From Rhabdochlamydiaceae bacterium (GTDB taxonomy: Bacteria; Chlamydiota; Chlamydiia; Chlamydiales; Rhabdochlamydiaceae): 49,523 bases of DNA. A program made the position numbers and the translations under genes. Shown one piece after another: positions 34,033 through 43,386 of the stretch. Below the pieces are notes generated by a model, which worked only from the letters and a program-made list of their open reading frames with translations, searched no databases and had not been told where the DNA came from. Positions within the stretch are counted from its first letter, which is position 1. Every line of letters begins with the position of its first letter. The stretch lies in assembly GCA_019752555.1 (NCBI GenBank), contig JAIELY010000036.1:1-49523 (forward strand), written 5' to 3'.

Positions 34033-37000
34033 GATACGCGAAGTTCTTTTCTCTTACTGCCTTTACTCTCTGTTTTGCCTCGGGCTGGGGAGCTGCGTTT
34101 ACAGTGACAAATAATGCCGATAGCGGCGCTGGATCTTTGCGTCAGGCGATTGAAGACAGTAATGCGAGCGTTGATCCGATGAACACGATTACGATCAACC
34201 CCGCTCTTGGAACAATTACCTTAGGCTCTGCATTTCCGATCATTAATCAGCAAAATTTATCAATTGTAGGCCCTGTGGGTGGACAGGTGATCGACGGGGG
34301 CAGCTTGTACCAGGTGTTTTTTGTGGGCTCTGGATTGAATACGCCTGTCGCAGTCTCGATGTCGAATTTAACGATCCAACATGGAAAAGCGGTAGGGGGA
34401 GCAGGGGGTGCTGCAAGTGGAGCCGGGGGACTTGGCGCCGGCGGCGGATTGTTTGTCGCAAGCGGGGCTAATGTCACGCTTGCCTCTGTTAATTTACAAA
34501 ATAACCAAGCGCAAGGCGGGGCGGGCGCTGGCGTCGGCGGGTTTGGTTTCGGGGGTGTCGGCGGCGGCGGTGGTGGTTTTTCCGGTAATGGAGGGATGGG
34601 GTTTCACGGTGGAAATCAGAACCCTCCCGGCGAGCCTGCGGGCGGCGGTGGTGGTTTTCGCGGTAATGGAGGCAACGCAGAGGGCTTGTCTACAGGAGGC
34701 GCTGGCGGCGGCGGCGGGATTTTCTCGGGTGCTAATGGAAGCGGTGGAAGCGGCGGGGGCGGGGGCGGCTCGACAAACAGTGCGACGACAATTGCAGGAG
34801 GCGTTTCGGGCGGCGGCGGCGGCGGTGGAAGAGGAGGCGATGCTCCCTCCGGCTCTGGAACTGCAGGCGGCACCTCAGGTGGTGGAGGCGGGGTGAATGG
34901 TCAAGCGGGGACTGCTGCGACAGGTCCTGTCTCTGCAGGTGCAGGGGGCAATGGCGGCGCTGGCGGCTATGGCGGGGGAGGCGGCGGCGGCGGAAGCGGC
35001 GGTGCTGACACGACAAGCGGCTCAGGACAGCCTGGTAGTGGCGGCAACGGAGGTGTTTTTGGCGGCGGCGGCGGTTCTGCAGGGACCTTTGGTTTTAATC
35101 CTTCTGAGCTTTCAGGTAAAGGCGGCGACGGCGGTGATTTTGGCGGCGGTGGCGGCGGCTTTTTCCTAGGGACAGGTAACGGGGGATTTGGCGGGGGCGG
35201 CGGCGGCGGCTTTTCTGGAGGTAATGGAGGATTTGGCGGCGGTGGCGGCGGCAGCTATGAAACGGGGAGCGATTTCAATCCTGGGAAAGGGGGATTCGGA
35301 GGAGGAAATGGGAGCATGGGCGGCGGGGGCGGCGCCGGGCTTGGGGGAGCCATGTTTGTTCAGACAGGAGCTACGCTTACTTTGCAAGATCCTCTCTTTA
35401 GCGGGAATACTGTTGTCGGCGGATTAGGTGCTGCAGGAGGCGGCAATGGTCAAACGCTGGGGCCAGATCTGTTTGTCATGTCGGGAGGCACCGTAGTCTT
35501 TGATATCACGGCGGGAACGACAACGGTCAATACGATCATTGCGAGTAACCAAGTGGCAAGCAGCGGCGGCCTAGAAAAAACGGGATCGGGAACCCTTGTT
35601 CTCACGGCGGCAAATACCTATACGGGATCGACAACGCTTAATTCGGGCGTGCTCAGTGTCGGACATGACAATAGTTTAGGCAGCTCGAGTGCTGGCATTG
35701 TCTTTAATGGAGGAACGCTTGATTCTACTGCGCTTCTTGGAGTCTCGTCAGCTCGTCCAATAAGTGTACAGAGTACGGGAACTTTATCTGGAACGGGCTT
35801 TACCTTGGTGGGATTGATCTCGGGCGCAGGCGCGCTCACCTGCGATAGCGGTGTGATCTCGATTAACAATAATAACAATACCTATCAAGGGGGAACGACG
35901 ATCCGCACGGCGAGCCTTTTGTTTAGTCAAAATGGGGCTTTAGGTACAGGGCCGATCACCTTTTCAGGAAATGGGACATTAGAGAATACAGCAACGTTAC
36001 TCAACTTTAATCATCCGATCACAATCAATTCCGGGGTTAATGCGACCATTAACACGTTCGCAGTGATTCCGCATGACATGACGATCCTCAGCACGATCAA
36101 TGGTGCGGGGGGAGCTCTAACAAAAGTAGGGGCAGGCACACTCACGTTGACGCAGGCAAATGCTTACGATGGGGGCACGACGATCCAAGGAGGTTCCTTA
36201 GCACTTTCGGGAGCGGGTGCATTAGCCTCTTCTGGCAGTGTCAGTGTTAGTGCTTTAGCCACATTCGATCTTTCGGGGATCACAGCTTCGAGCCTGACGA
36301 TTGGAGATTTGACAGCTGCTGCAGGTTCTACGATTAGCTTAGGCAATCACAATCTGAGTTTTGGAACAGCAAATAATACGAGCATCAGCGCTCTTATTAC
36401 CGGTAGCGGGGGATCTTTAACCAAACAAGGCAGCGGCGTTGTCACATTAAGCGGGGTTATCCCTAATACTTATTCAGGGGGCACCACTTTAAATGCGGGG
36501 ACACTGGCGATTGTATTGCAAAACCAATTGGGCAGTGGTGCTGTAACATTTTCTGCAAACAGCACTCTTGAGTTTTTAGCTCCTATAGGGTCATTTTCTT
36601 TGCCCCTTGCGATTAATACAGGTGCGATCGGGACGATCGATACTGGAATTCATGCGTCAACAATTACCTCGGCAATCACAGGGAGCGGAGGTTTGCAGAA
36701 AAATGGTTCTGCCGTTTTGACATTGACAGGCGCCAATGGATACACAGGCGGCACGATCGTCAATCAAGGAACGGTTGCTCTTTCGGGGGGAGGAACGCTT
36801 GCTGCAACAGGCAGCGTCCAGATCAATGCTTCTTGCTTTTTTGATATTTCGGCAATTACGCCGACGAGTGCAACGATTGGAGATTTGAGCGCAGCTGCGA
36901 TGGGAACTCTTGCGCTCGGCTCTAAACAGTTAACATTTGGAACGGCTAACTCGACGGTATTTAGCGGAGTGATCAGTGGAGCTGGAGGGAGCTTGAAAAA

Positions 37001-40000
37001 GCAGGGCTCTGGAGCCTTTGATTTGAGCCTTAGCGGGCCAAATACCTATGATTCAGGAACAATGCTTCAAGCAGGGACGATTGTGATCGGAGCTGCAAAT
37101 CAGCTTGGAACGGGTGCCTTGAGTTTTTCGGGAAATAGCACATTGCAATTCTCAAGCCCGATTGCTTCCTTTTCTTTACCCATTCAGATCAATACAGGTG
37201 TCACAGGAACAATTGATACACAAGCTAATGCATCTTCTATCACTACAGCCATCTTAGGCTCTGGGGCTTTACAAAAAAATGGTTCTGCCACTTTAACGCT
37301 GACAGGGGCAAATGGCTATACGGGGGGCACAATTGTCAACCAGGGAACGCTCGCTCTTTCTTCTGCAGGAACACTTGCTGCCACAGGCTCTGTTCAGATT
37401 AATGCGTCTGCTGCCTTTGACATTTCAGGGATCACGCCTGCAACGCTTACAATTGGGGATTTAAGCGCCTCTAGCATGGGAACGCTTTTGCTTGGCAGTA
37501 AGAACTTAACCTTTGGTGGAAGTGATACGACAACGTTTGCTGGAGCCGTTACAGGTGTCGGCGGATCGCTTACTAAACAAGGATCTGGAACAATCCACAT
37601 CACAAGCAGCGTGGGAGCAAATACTTATACGGGTGGAACGACGCTAAGTCAGGGGACCGTTTCGATCACAGCTCCAGATCAATTGGGAACGGGCGCTCTC
37701 ACGTTTTCTGCAAACAGCACCCTGGCGTTTGCTGCGCCGATGACGTTTGCTCCCGTTTCGATGACAGTCAACCCCGCTGCAACCGGCATCCTCGATAGCG
37801 GGATCCACAGTGTGACGATTTCAACGGGTATTATGGGCGGCGGGGCGATAGAGAAAAATGGGCTTGGCACGCTGAGTCTAACGGGGGCTAATTCCTATAC
37901 GGGCGGGACGATTATCCACGGAGGAACCCTTGCACTTGTAGGCGCTGGCGTATTGGATACGGGAAGCTCTGTGCAGATCGATGGCTTTGCTGTTTTTGAT
38001 ATCGCATCCATCACAGCCTCTTCGTTTACAATCGGAGATTTAAGTAGTTCTTTATTTGGAGTGTTAGAGCTGGGCAGTAAAAATCTGATTTTCGGCACGG
38101 CAAACTCGACGACCTTTACAGGAGCTATTTTAGGATCTTTAGGGTCTTTAACGAAGATGGGTAGCGGGACCTTCACCTTAAATGGGGTTGCAGCAAACAC
38201 GTATTCTGGCGGCACGACGCTCAATGCGGGCACAATTTCTGTTAATAGCGGAAATAAGCTGGGCTCGGGAATGATTACTTTTGCAGGAGATAGCACCTTG
38301 CAATTCACCGGATCTGTTGTTTCCTTTGCTCCTTCGATGACGATCAATAATCTTGTAACAGGCACCATTGATGTGAGCTCTGCTTTTGCATCTGTCACTG
38401 TAGATCAGCCGATCACAGGGATGGGAGCGCTAGAGAAGCAAGGGGTAGGAACACTCACCCTGACTCAGGTTAATAGCTATTCTGGCGGCACGACGATCGA
38501 TGCAGGCACACTTGCTCTATTTGGAAATGGCTCGCTTCTAACGACAGGCTCTGTCACTGTCAATAGCTCAGGTGCATTTGACATTTCGAACATTGGAAAT
38601 GCATCGACAATGATTGGCGATTTAACAGGGGCTGCTAACTCAAGTCTTAACTTGGGAAATCGCACCCTGATTTATGGAACAGCAAACAGCACGAGTTTTA
38701 GCGGACAAATCACCGGAAGTTCCGGCGTGCTCTCAAAGCAGGGGTCTGGAACATTTACACTCAATGGTGCATCTGCCAACACTTATGGCGGGGGCACGAT
38801 CATTCAAGCGGGCGCTATCGCAATTAGCTCTTCGGGTAGCCTAGGAACAGGAACATTCACTTTTGCCTCTTCGAGCACGCTTGAGTTCTTAAACACATTT
38901 ACCTTAGCTGTCCCTTTTAGCATCAGCGGCGCATCTGTTGGCACGATCGATACAGGAGCTAATAATCCCACTATTACAGGGGCCTTGGCTGGCACAGGAG
39001 CTCTAGAGAAGATTGGATCTGGAACGTTAACGCTTTCAAATGCAAACAATGCCTATTCTGGCGGAACAACAATCAGCGTGGGCACCCTAGCTCTTGCTGG
39101 CAGCGGGAGGCTAGCTTCGGTGGGGTTAGTTCAAATTGCAGCCGGTGCTACATTTGACATTACCCAAGTCACAAGTTCTGCCACGATAGGAGATTTAGCT
39201 GCTGCCGCGACAGGGACCTTACAGCTTGGCACAAAGAATTTGACCTTTGGCACGAGCAATAGCACGGCATTTAACGGGTCTATTACGGGAAGCGGCGGCG
39301 GATCGTTAACCAAGCTCGGCTCCGGCACGTTTGACTTAAGCGGATCGGGGAGCAACACCTACGATGGGGGGACAACGCTTCAAGGCGGCACAATAGTGAT
39401 CAGCGCCCAAAATCAGATAGGAACGGGAGGTGTCGCATTTTCAGGAAATGGGACATTGCAATTGGGAGCTTCGATTGTCCCCTTTTCTTTGCCGGTCGCA
39501 TTCAATACGGGAGCGATCGGTACAATTGACATCCAAGGCAATGCATCGACAATCTCTAGTGCGATGACAGGCGGCGGTGGCTTTCAAAAGAAGGGCGCTG
39601 CGACACTCACACTGACAGGGGCTAATAGTTATACCGGCGGTACAACCATTAATCAAGGAACGCTCGCTCTTGTTCTAGGCGGCATGCTGGCATCTTCGGG
39701 AAGCGTAGAGATTGATGCAGGAGCTACCCTTGATATTTCAGGAATTACACCGGCAAGTGCATCGATTGGAAATTTAAGCGCAGCTGCTACTGGGACCTTA
39801 GCGCTTGGCGGGAAGAATCTGATCATTGGAACATCTGCTGTGAATGCCTTTAACGGGATCATTACAGGCATCGGAGGCTCCCTTACAAAACAAGGTTTAG
39901 GGACCTTTGATTTAAGCCTCTCTGGTCCTAATACCTACACTGGGGGGACCACTTTACAAGAGGGAACGATCGCAATAAGTGCGCAAAATCAACTTGGGAC

Positions 40001-42359
40001 AGGAGCTTTGACATTTTCCGGCAATAGCACACTGCAGTTTTCCCAAGCGATAGTTCCATTTTCTCTTCCGATGACATTCAATGCTTCTGTGATCGGAACA
40101 ATCGATACACAGGGGAATGCTTCGACGATCAGTACTGCAATGACAGGCAGCGGCGGTTTGAAAAAACTAGGTTCTTCCGTGCTCACATTGACAGGTGGGA
40201 ACCTCTTTTCGGGAGGAACGGTTATCAGTGAAGGCACAGTGGCCCTTTCTCTTGGAGGCTCGCTTCTTTCTACAGGAAATGTTGAGATTGACGCGGGAGC
40301 TACTTTTGATATTTCCGCGATCACGGCCTCGAGTGTGACGATTGCCGATTTAACAGGGGTAGCAAGCGCTGCTTTAAACCTCGGCGCTAAAAATCTCACT
40401 TTTGGAACGGGAAATAACACCTCCTTTAGCGGGCTCATCAGCGGAGCTCTTGGCTCGCTAACTAAACAAGGCGCAGGCTCATTCACTCTGGTTGGAGCCT
40501 CGACCTATTCTGGAGGAACTACACTCGATGCTGGGGTGTTTGCCATTTCCAACGACAATAGTCTTGGCACCGGTTCTCTGCATTTTAATGGTGGAGAGCT
40601 CAAGGTGACAGCGTCCACTTCCTCGAGCCGCACGTTTGATTTTGCAGGCAGTGGGACAGTGGATGTCTTGGCTGCGCAAAATCTGCAATTAAATGGACCT
40701 ATAACCGGTGCTGGCTCTCTTAATAAAATCGGCGATGGGAAGCTTACGATCGCAGGCAATAATGCCCTTTATTCTGGCTCTGTCGACATCACAAGAGGGG
40801 CTGTTCATGTCAACAGTTCTCTTCTTGTCCCCGTGGCAGTTCATCCTTTCGGACTTCTAGGCGGCAGCGGATCGGTGGGAGCTGTCACAAATGATGGATT
40901 TGTCAGTCCGGGCAATTCGATCGACACATTGACTGTCGTGGGCAACTATTCGCAAAGCCCTTCTGGCAGTTTGATCATCGAAATCAATGATCAGGGGCAA
41001 AGCGATAAGCTATTTGTGACAGGTTCTGCTAGCCTCGATGGTTTTTTAGAGGTCATCCCATTAAACGGCTCCTACTTTGCACAATCTTACACCTACCTTG
41101 CTATAGATGCATTAGGAGGGAGGAGCGGGACGTTTCCTCACGTGCTGGTTTTGGATCCGAGGCTGCAATTAAAAATTAATGTCGTCTATACGGCATCGCA
41201 AGTGCTCTTAGAGATCGGAAGCAACAGTCTTTTTGTGGGACCTGTCCTCACGGAACATAATCCCCGTCAAGTGGCCAGGTATTTGGAGAGTTTAGAGTAT
41301 TTTCAAAATGGATCTCTGATTGCCTCTCAAAAAGATCTAGTTGATGTGATTTTGAGCATTTCAAAATTAGATTCGAGCGGCGTGCAAAAAGCACTCGATC
41401 AACTCCATCCTGCGCAATATGGAGAATTTGGACTGATTAACAGCGATCTGCGCAGTTATATCGCCTCATTTCTCAACCGCCATCCACAAGAGCAGTGCTG
41501 CAAGCATTTGGTCGAAGCCTGCTTTGCTGGAGGGGCTACCGTGTGGATGGATCCGTTTGGATTAAATATGGATCAAGATCCGGTTCATGATCAGCGAGGC
41601 TTCCATGCCTCTATTGGCGGTGTCGTGATTGGCGGAGATTATTGCTTTAAAAATAATTTGCTAATTGGACTTAGCATAGGGGGAAATGTAAGCCATTTGC
41701 ATTGGAGCGGCAGCATGGGAGATGGCAATTTTCCGAGCGGCTTTGCTGCATTTTATGCAGATTGGGCAAAAAAATATGGGTATCTCGAGGCGTCGATCCT
41801 TGCCGGGCTGGATTTTTACCATTTAAAGCGCCATATCCACTTTCCCGGAGTCCATCGCAATGCCAAGAGTTTTCATAAAGGCTACGATCTTAATGCGCAT
41901 CTTGGCGGCGGGTTGGATTTGAATCTTAACGGCATTTATTTAATGCCCTTTTTTAACTTAGATTATTCATTCCTCCACCAAGATGCATTTAAGGAACATG
42001 GCGCTAATAGCCTAAATCTTTCTGTTTCGAAAAAAAGCTATGGATTTTTGCGCGCAGAAGAGGGTCTCGCGCTGACAAAAAGTTTTAAAGGACGGCGAGG
42101 CTGCTGGTATCCCAAGATTTGGGCCAGCTTAGTGACAAGCGTTCCGATGTATTACATTAATGTCGTTTCAGCATTGCAAGGGCAAGACAAAACATTTAAA
42201 GTTTGGACCTACAATCGCACAGTGAATCGATTTTCCCCCGGTGCAGAGTTGACTTTTGATTTTAAAGGTCTTGCAATGATGTCTTTGCGCTATGCAGCAG
42301 AGATTGGAAGCCATAGCTTTGAACAGAAAGCAGATGTGCGCCTCGAATGGGGCTTTTAA
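34029..42359 (+). CDS. giant autotransporter with PMP-like, Gly-rich and beta-strand-repeat regions
   Basis: 2776 residues. Signal peptide 1-22 (MRYAKFFSLTAFTLCFASGW). Residues 23-120 begin a beta helix (FTVTNNADSGAGSLRQAIED, QVIDGGSLYQVFFVGSG). Residues ~120-480 are extremely Gly-rich, coded largely by GGC/GGA/GGG runs, with PMP-type motifs at the ends (GGLFVASGANVTL; GGAMFVQTG and FSGN). Residues ~510-2240 are autotransporter-associated beta-strand repeats (PF12951 type, e.g. LEKTGSGTLVLTAANTY) in large units of ~192 residues. Residues ~2490-2776 are the outer-membrane barrel, ending EWGF with terminal Phe. It should be a surface passenger delivered by type V secretion, perhaps an adhesin like chlamydial Pmps. 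It is translationally coupled to rsbU by ATGA. Confidence 0.93.
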   Translation: MRYAKFFSLTAFTLCFASGWGAAFTVTNNADSGAGSLRQAIEDSNASVDPMNTITINPALGTITLGSAFPIINQQNLSIVGPVGGQVIDGGSLYQVFFVGSGLNTPVAVSMSNLTIQHGKAVGGAGGAASGAGGLGAGGGLFVASGANVTLASVNLQNNQAQGGAGAGVGGFGFGGVGGGGGGFSGNGGMGFHGGNQNPPGEPAGGGGGFRGNGGNAEGLSTGGAGGGGGIFSGANGSGGSGGGGGGSTNSATTIAGGVSGGGGGGGRGGDAPSGSGTAGGTSGGGGGVNGQAGTAATGPVSAGAGGNGGAGGYGGGGGGGGSGGADTTSGSGQPGSGGNGGVFGGGGGSAGTFGFNPSELSGKGGDGGDFGGGGGGFFLGTGNGGFGGGGGGGFSGGNGGFGGGGGGSYETGSDFNPGKGGFGGGNGSMGGGGGAGLGGAMFVQTGATLTLQDPLFSGNTVVGGLGAAGGGNGQTLGPDLFVMSGGTVVFDITAGTTTVNTIIASNQVASSGGLEKTGSGTLVLTAANTYTGSTTLNSGVLSVGHDNSLGSSSAGIVFNGGTLDSTALLGVSSARPISVQSTGTLSGTGFTLVGLISGAGALTCDSGVISINNNNNTYQGGTTIRTASLLFSQNGALGTGPITFSGNGTLENTATLLNFNHPITINSGVNATINTFAVIPHDMTILSTINGAGGALTKVGAGTLTLTQANAYDGGTTIQGGSLALSGAGALASSGSVSVSALATFDLSGITASSLTIGDLTAAAGSTISLGNHNLSFGTANNTSISALITGSGGSLTKQGSGVVTLSGVIPNTYSGGTTLNAGTLAIVLQNQLGSGAVTFSANSTLEFLAPIGSFSLPLAINTGAIGTIDTGIHASTITSAITGSGGLQKNGSAVLTLTGANGYTGGTIVNQGTVALSGGGTLAATGSVQINASCFFDISAITPTSATIGDLSAAAMGTLALGSKQLTFGTANSTVFSGVISGAGGSLKKQGSGAFDLSLSGPNTYDSGTMLQAGTIVIGAANQLGTGALSFSGNSTLQFSSPIASFSLPIQINTGVTGTIDTQANASSITTAILGSGALQKNGSATLTLTGANGYTGGTIVNQGTLALSSAGTLAATGSVQINASAAFDISGITPATLTIGDLSASSMGTLLLGSKNLTFGGSDTTTFAGAVTGVGGSLTKQGSGTIHITSSVGANTYTGGTTLSQGTVSITAPDQLGTGALTFSANSTLAFAAPMTFAPVSMTVNPAATGILDSGIHSVTISTGIMGGGAIEKNGLGTLSLTGANSYTGGTIIHGGTLALVGAGVLDTGSSVQIDGFAVFDIASITASSFTIGDLSSSLFGVLELGSKNLIFGTANSTTFTGAILGSLGSLTKMGSGTFTLNGVAANTYSGGTTLNAGTISVNSGNKLGSGMITFAGDSTLQFTGSVVSFAPSMTINNLVTGTIDVSSAFASVTVDQPITGMGALEKQGVGTLTLTQVNSYSGGTTIDAGTLALFGNGSLLTTGSVTVNSSGAFDISNIGNASTMIGDLTGAANSSLNLGNRTLIYGTANSTSFSGQITGSSGVLSKQGSGTFTLNGASANTYGGGTIIQAGAIAISSSGSLGTGTFTFASSSTLEFLNTFTLAVPFSISGASVGTIDTGANNPTITGALAGTGALEKIGSGTLTLSNANNAYSGGTTISVGTLALAGSGRLASVGLVQIAAGATFDITQVTSSATIGDLAAAATGTLQLGTKNLTFGTSNSTAFNGSITGSGGGSLTKLGSGTFDLSGSGSNTYDGGTTLQGGTIVISAQNQIGTGGVAFSGNGTLQLGASIVPFSLPVAFNTGAIGTIDIQGNASTISSAMTGGGGFQKKGAATLTLTGANSYTGGTTINQGTLALVLGGMLASSGSVEIDAGATLDISGITPASASIGNLSAAATGTLALGGKNLIIGTSAVNAFNGIITGIGGSLTKQGLGTFDLSLSGPNTYTGGTTLQEGTIAISAQNQLGTGALTFSGNSTLQFSQAIVPFSLPMTFNASVIGTIDTQGNASTISTAMTGSGGLKKLGSSVLTLTGGNLFSGGTVISEGTVALSLGGSLLSTGNVEIDAGATFDISAITASSVTIADLTGVASAALNLGAKNLTFGTGNNTSFSGLISGALGSLTKQGAGSFTLVGASTYSGGTTLDAGVFAISNDNSLGTGSLHFNGGELKVTASTSSSRTFDFAGSGTVDVLAAQNLQLNGPITGAGSLNKIGDGKLTIAGNNALYSGSVDITRGAVHVNSSLLVPVAVHPFGLLGGSGSVGAVTNDGFVSPGNSIDTLTVVGNYSQSPSGSLIIEINDQGQSDKLFVTGSASLDGFLEVIPLNGSYFAQSYTYLAIDALGGRSGTFPHVLVLDPRLQLKINVVYTASQVLLEIGSNSLFVGPVLTEHNPRQVARYLESLEYFQNGSLIASQKDLVDVILSISKLDSSGVQKALDQLHPAQYGEFGLINSDLRSYIASFLNRHPQEQCCKHLVEACFAGGATVWMDPFGLNMDQDPVHDQRGFHASIGGVVIGGDYCFKNNLLIGLSIGGNVSHLHWSGSMGDGNFPSGFAAFYADWAKKYGYLEASILAGLDFYHLKRHIHFPGVHRNAKSFHKGYDLNAHLGGGLDLNLNGIYLMPFFNLDYSFLHQDAFKEHGANSLNLSVSKKSYGFLRAEEGLALTKSFKGRRGCWYPKIWASLVTSVPMYYINVVSALQGQDKTFKVWTYNRTVNRFSPGAELTFDFKGLAMMSLRYAAEIGSHSFEQKADVRLEWGF
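34390..35470 (+). repeat. Gly-rich low-complexity tract in the autotransporter gene
   Basis: About 1.1 kb of GGN-rich sequence encoding GGGGG-type runs broken by Phe, Asn and Ser (FGGVGGGGGGFSGNGG). GC is clearly above the surrounding DNA. Slippage-prone codon runs could vary length between strains. Confidence 0.9.
36420..40520 (+). repeat. eight tandem ~577-bp units in the autotransporter gene
   Basis: A marker segment (K-x-G-x-G-x-(F/V)-x-L ... NTY-x-(G/S)-GT) recurs near 36425, 37005, 37580, 38160, 38735, 39310, 39890 and 40470, a spacing of 575-580 bp (about 192 residues). Each unit has a second half with LTLTGANGYTGGTIVNQGT-like sequence, a (F/L)DIS-I motif and LGxKxLxFGT. Units differ at many positions, so this is old duplication followed by divergence. 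Confidence 0.85.
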
Positions 42360-42361
42360 CA

Positions 42362-42390
42362 TTGTTTGATTTATGATCTTTTGATACCAT
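42362..42390 (+). promoter_or_regulatory. putative promoter for the kinase-like gene at 42430
   Basis: TTGTTT (42362-42367), 17 bp, TACCAT (42385-42390), starting right after the autotransporter stop. Confidence 0.4.
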
Positions 42391-42429
42391 CTCTCTCCGC
42401 CCGTTTTCTGGGCATACGATGGGTCATCC

Positions 42430-43386
42430 ATGGAATCGAAACACTCTCTGCTATTTAAGACGCTTGTCGTTGTCCTCATCCCTTTTGTCATTTTAGGCGC
42501 TGGGCTTCCTTTGTGTTTTCGTCAGCGCGGCTTTAGCGCTGATAAAATCGCCTCGAATCTGGAATATCGAGAGGCTTGGGAAGTGGAGTCGATGTCGGAT
42601 AAAGAGCATGAGGCTTTTGTCCATGAGGTGTTTTCTCAGCCGTTTTATTATTTAGATTCTGGTCAGCAATGTTATGCATTTGTAAGCGAAGACCAAAAGT
42701 ATGTCTTGAAATTTTTTAAGATGCACCATTTGTTGCCAAAAATGTGGTTAAATCATTTCCCTTTTTCCCTTTTTGAAAGCTGTCGATTTAATCATGTCGA
42801 AAAAAAACAGCAGTTTTTAGAAGCGACGTTCAATAGTTTAAAATCGGCATATGATCATTTGAGAAATGAAACCGGCTTGCTTTACATCCATCTCAACAAG
42901 TCGAGATGTTTAAAGCAGAAGGTGGATGTGATTGGCAGACGTGGAGAGCGGTATTCGATCGATCTTGATTCCAAAGAATTTATCCTCCAGAGAAAAGCGG
43001 ATCTGTTATTTCCCCATTTATTAGGGCTCATTGAAAAGGGGGAGGATCAACGCGTGCATCAATGCATCCGCTCTTTACTGCAAACAGTTGTCGTGAGGTG
43101 CCGGTCCAAATTTGCCGATCAAGGGATCGGTGTGCGCTATAATTATGGCTTTATCGACGATCAAGCCGTGATCATTGACTGCGGACATTTTGTGCTCGAT
43201 GAGTCCTTAATCTATCCTCACAATTATCAGAGAGAAATTTTAAGGGTGACAAGCGCTATAGACCAGTGGGCGCAACGCCATTGCCCGGATCTCGTGCCGA
43301 TCGTACAGCTCGAAGCGCAGCAATGGATTAACGCAATTCAGCAGTTTGCTCCAACGCCGGTAGAAGCTCGGGATAGTGGGACGTAA
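42430..43386 (+). CDS. membrane-anchored protein-kinase-like protein, unknown family
   Basis: 318 residues with an N-terminal hydrophobic anchor (LLFKTLVVVLIPFVILGAGL). It is paralogous to the convergent gene at 43328: YYLDSGQQCYAFVSEDQKYV then LKFFK matches TFLAKGTQAYVFVSADGSYV then LKFLK, and GVRYNYGFIDDQAVIIDCGH matches IRRNFGVIHGRAVQIDCGMM. The pattern resembles a kinase-like fold: a glycine loop and beta strand with a conserved Lys (VLKF), and later N-x-G-x(8)-IDCG, where Asn and Asp would sit like the catalytic-loop Asn and the DFG Asp. The usual HRD motif is not seen, so it may be a divergent kinase or a pseudokinase. Its 3' end overlaps the neighbour by 59 bp. Confidence 0.7.
   Translation: MESKHSLLFKTLVVVLIPFVILGAGLPLCFRQRGFSADKIASNLEYREAWEVESMSDKEHEAFVHEVFSQPFYYLDSGQQCYAFVSEDQKYVLKFFKMHHLLPKMWLNHFPFSLFESCRFNHVEKKQQFLEATFNSLKSAYDHLRNETGLLYIHLNKSRCLKQKVDVIGRRGERYSIDLDSKEFILQRKADLLFPHLLGLIEKGEDQRVHQCIRSLLQTVVVRCRSKFADQGIGVRYNYGFIDDQAVIIDCGHFVLDESLIYPHNYQREILRVTSAIDQWAQRHCPDLVPIVQLEAQQWINAIQQFAPTPVEARDSGT

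Noticed and set aside
36420-40520. Regular spacing that might suggest a CRISPR or satellite array
   Set aside because: Units are ~577 bp, coding and diverged; there are no short identical repeats with unique spacers and no cas genes.
34240-40760. Many long open frames on the minus strand opposite the autotransporter gene
   Set aside because: They recur with the period of the sense repeats, have no ribosome-binding sites or known domains, and arise from biased GGN/ACN codon use.
27215-43386. Two convergent gene pairs (lipase/eno and the kinase-like pair) both overlap by exactly 59 bp
   Set aside because: The overlapping sequences are unrelated, so the equal length is most likely coincidence.
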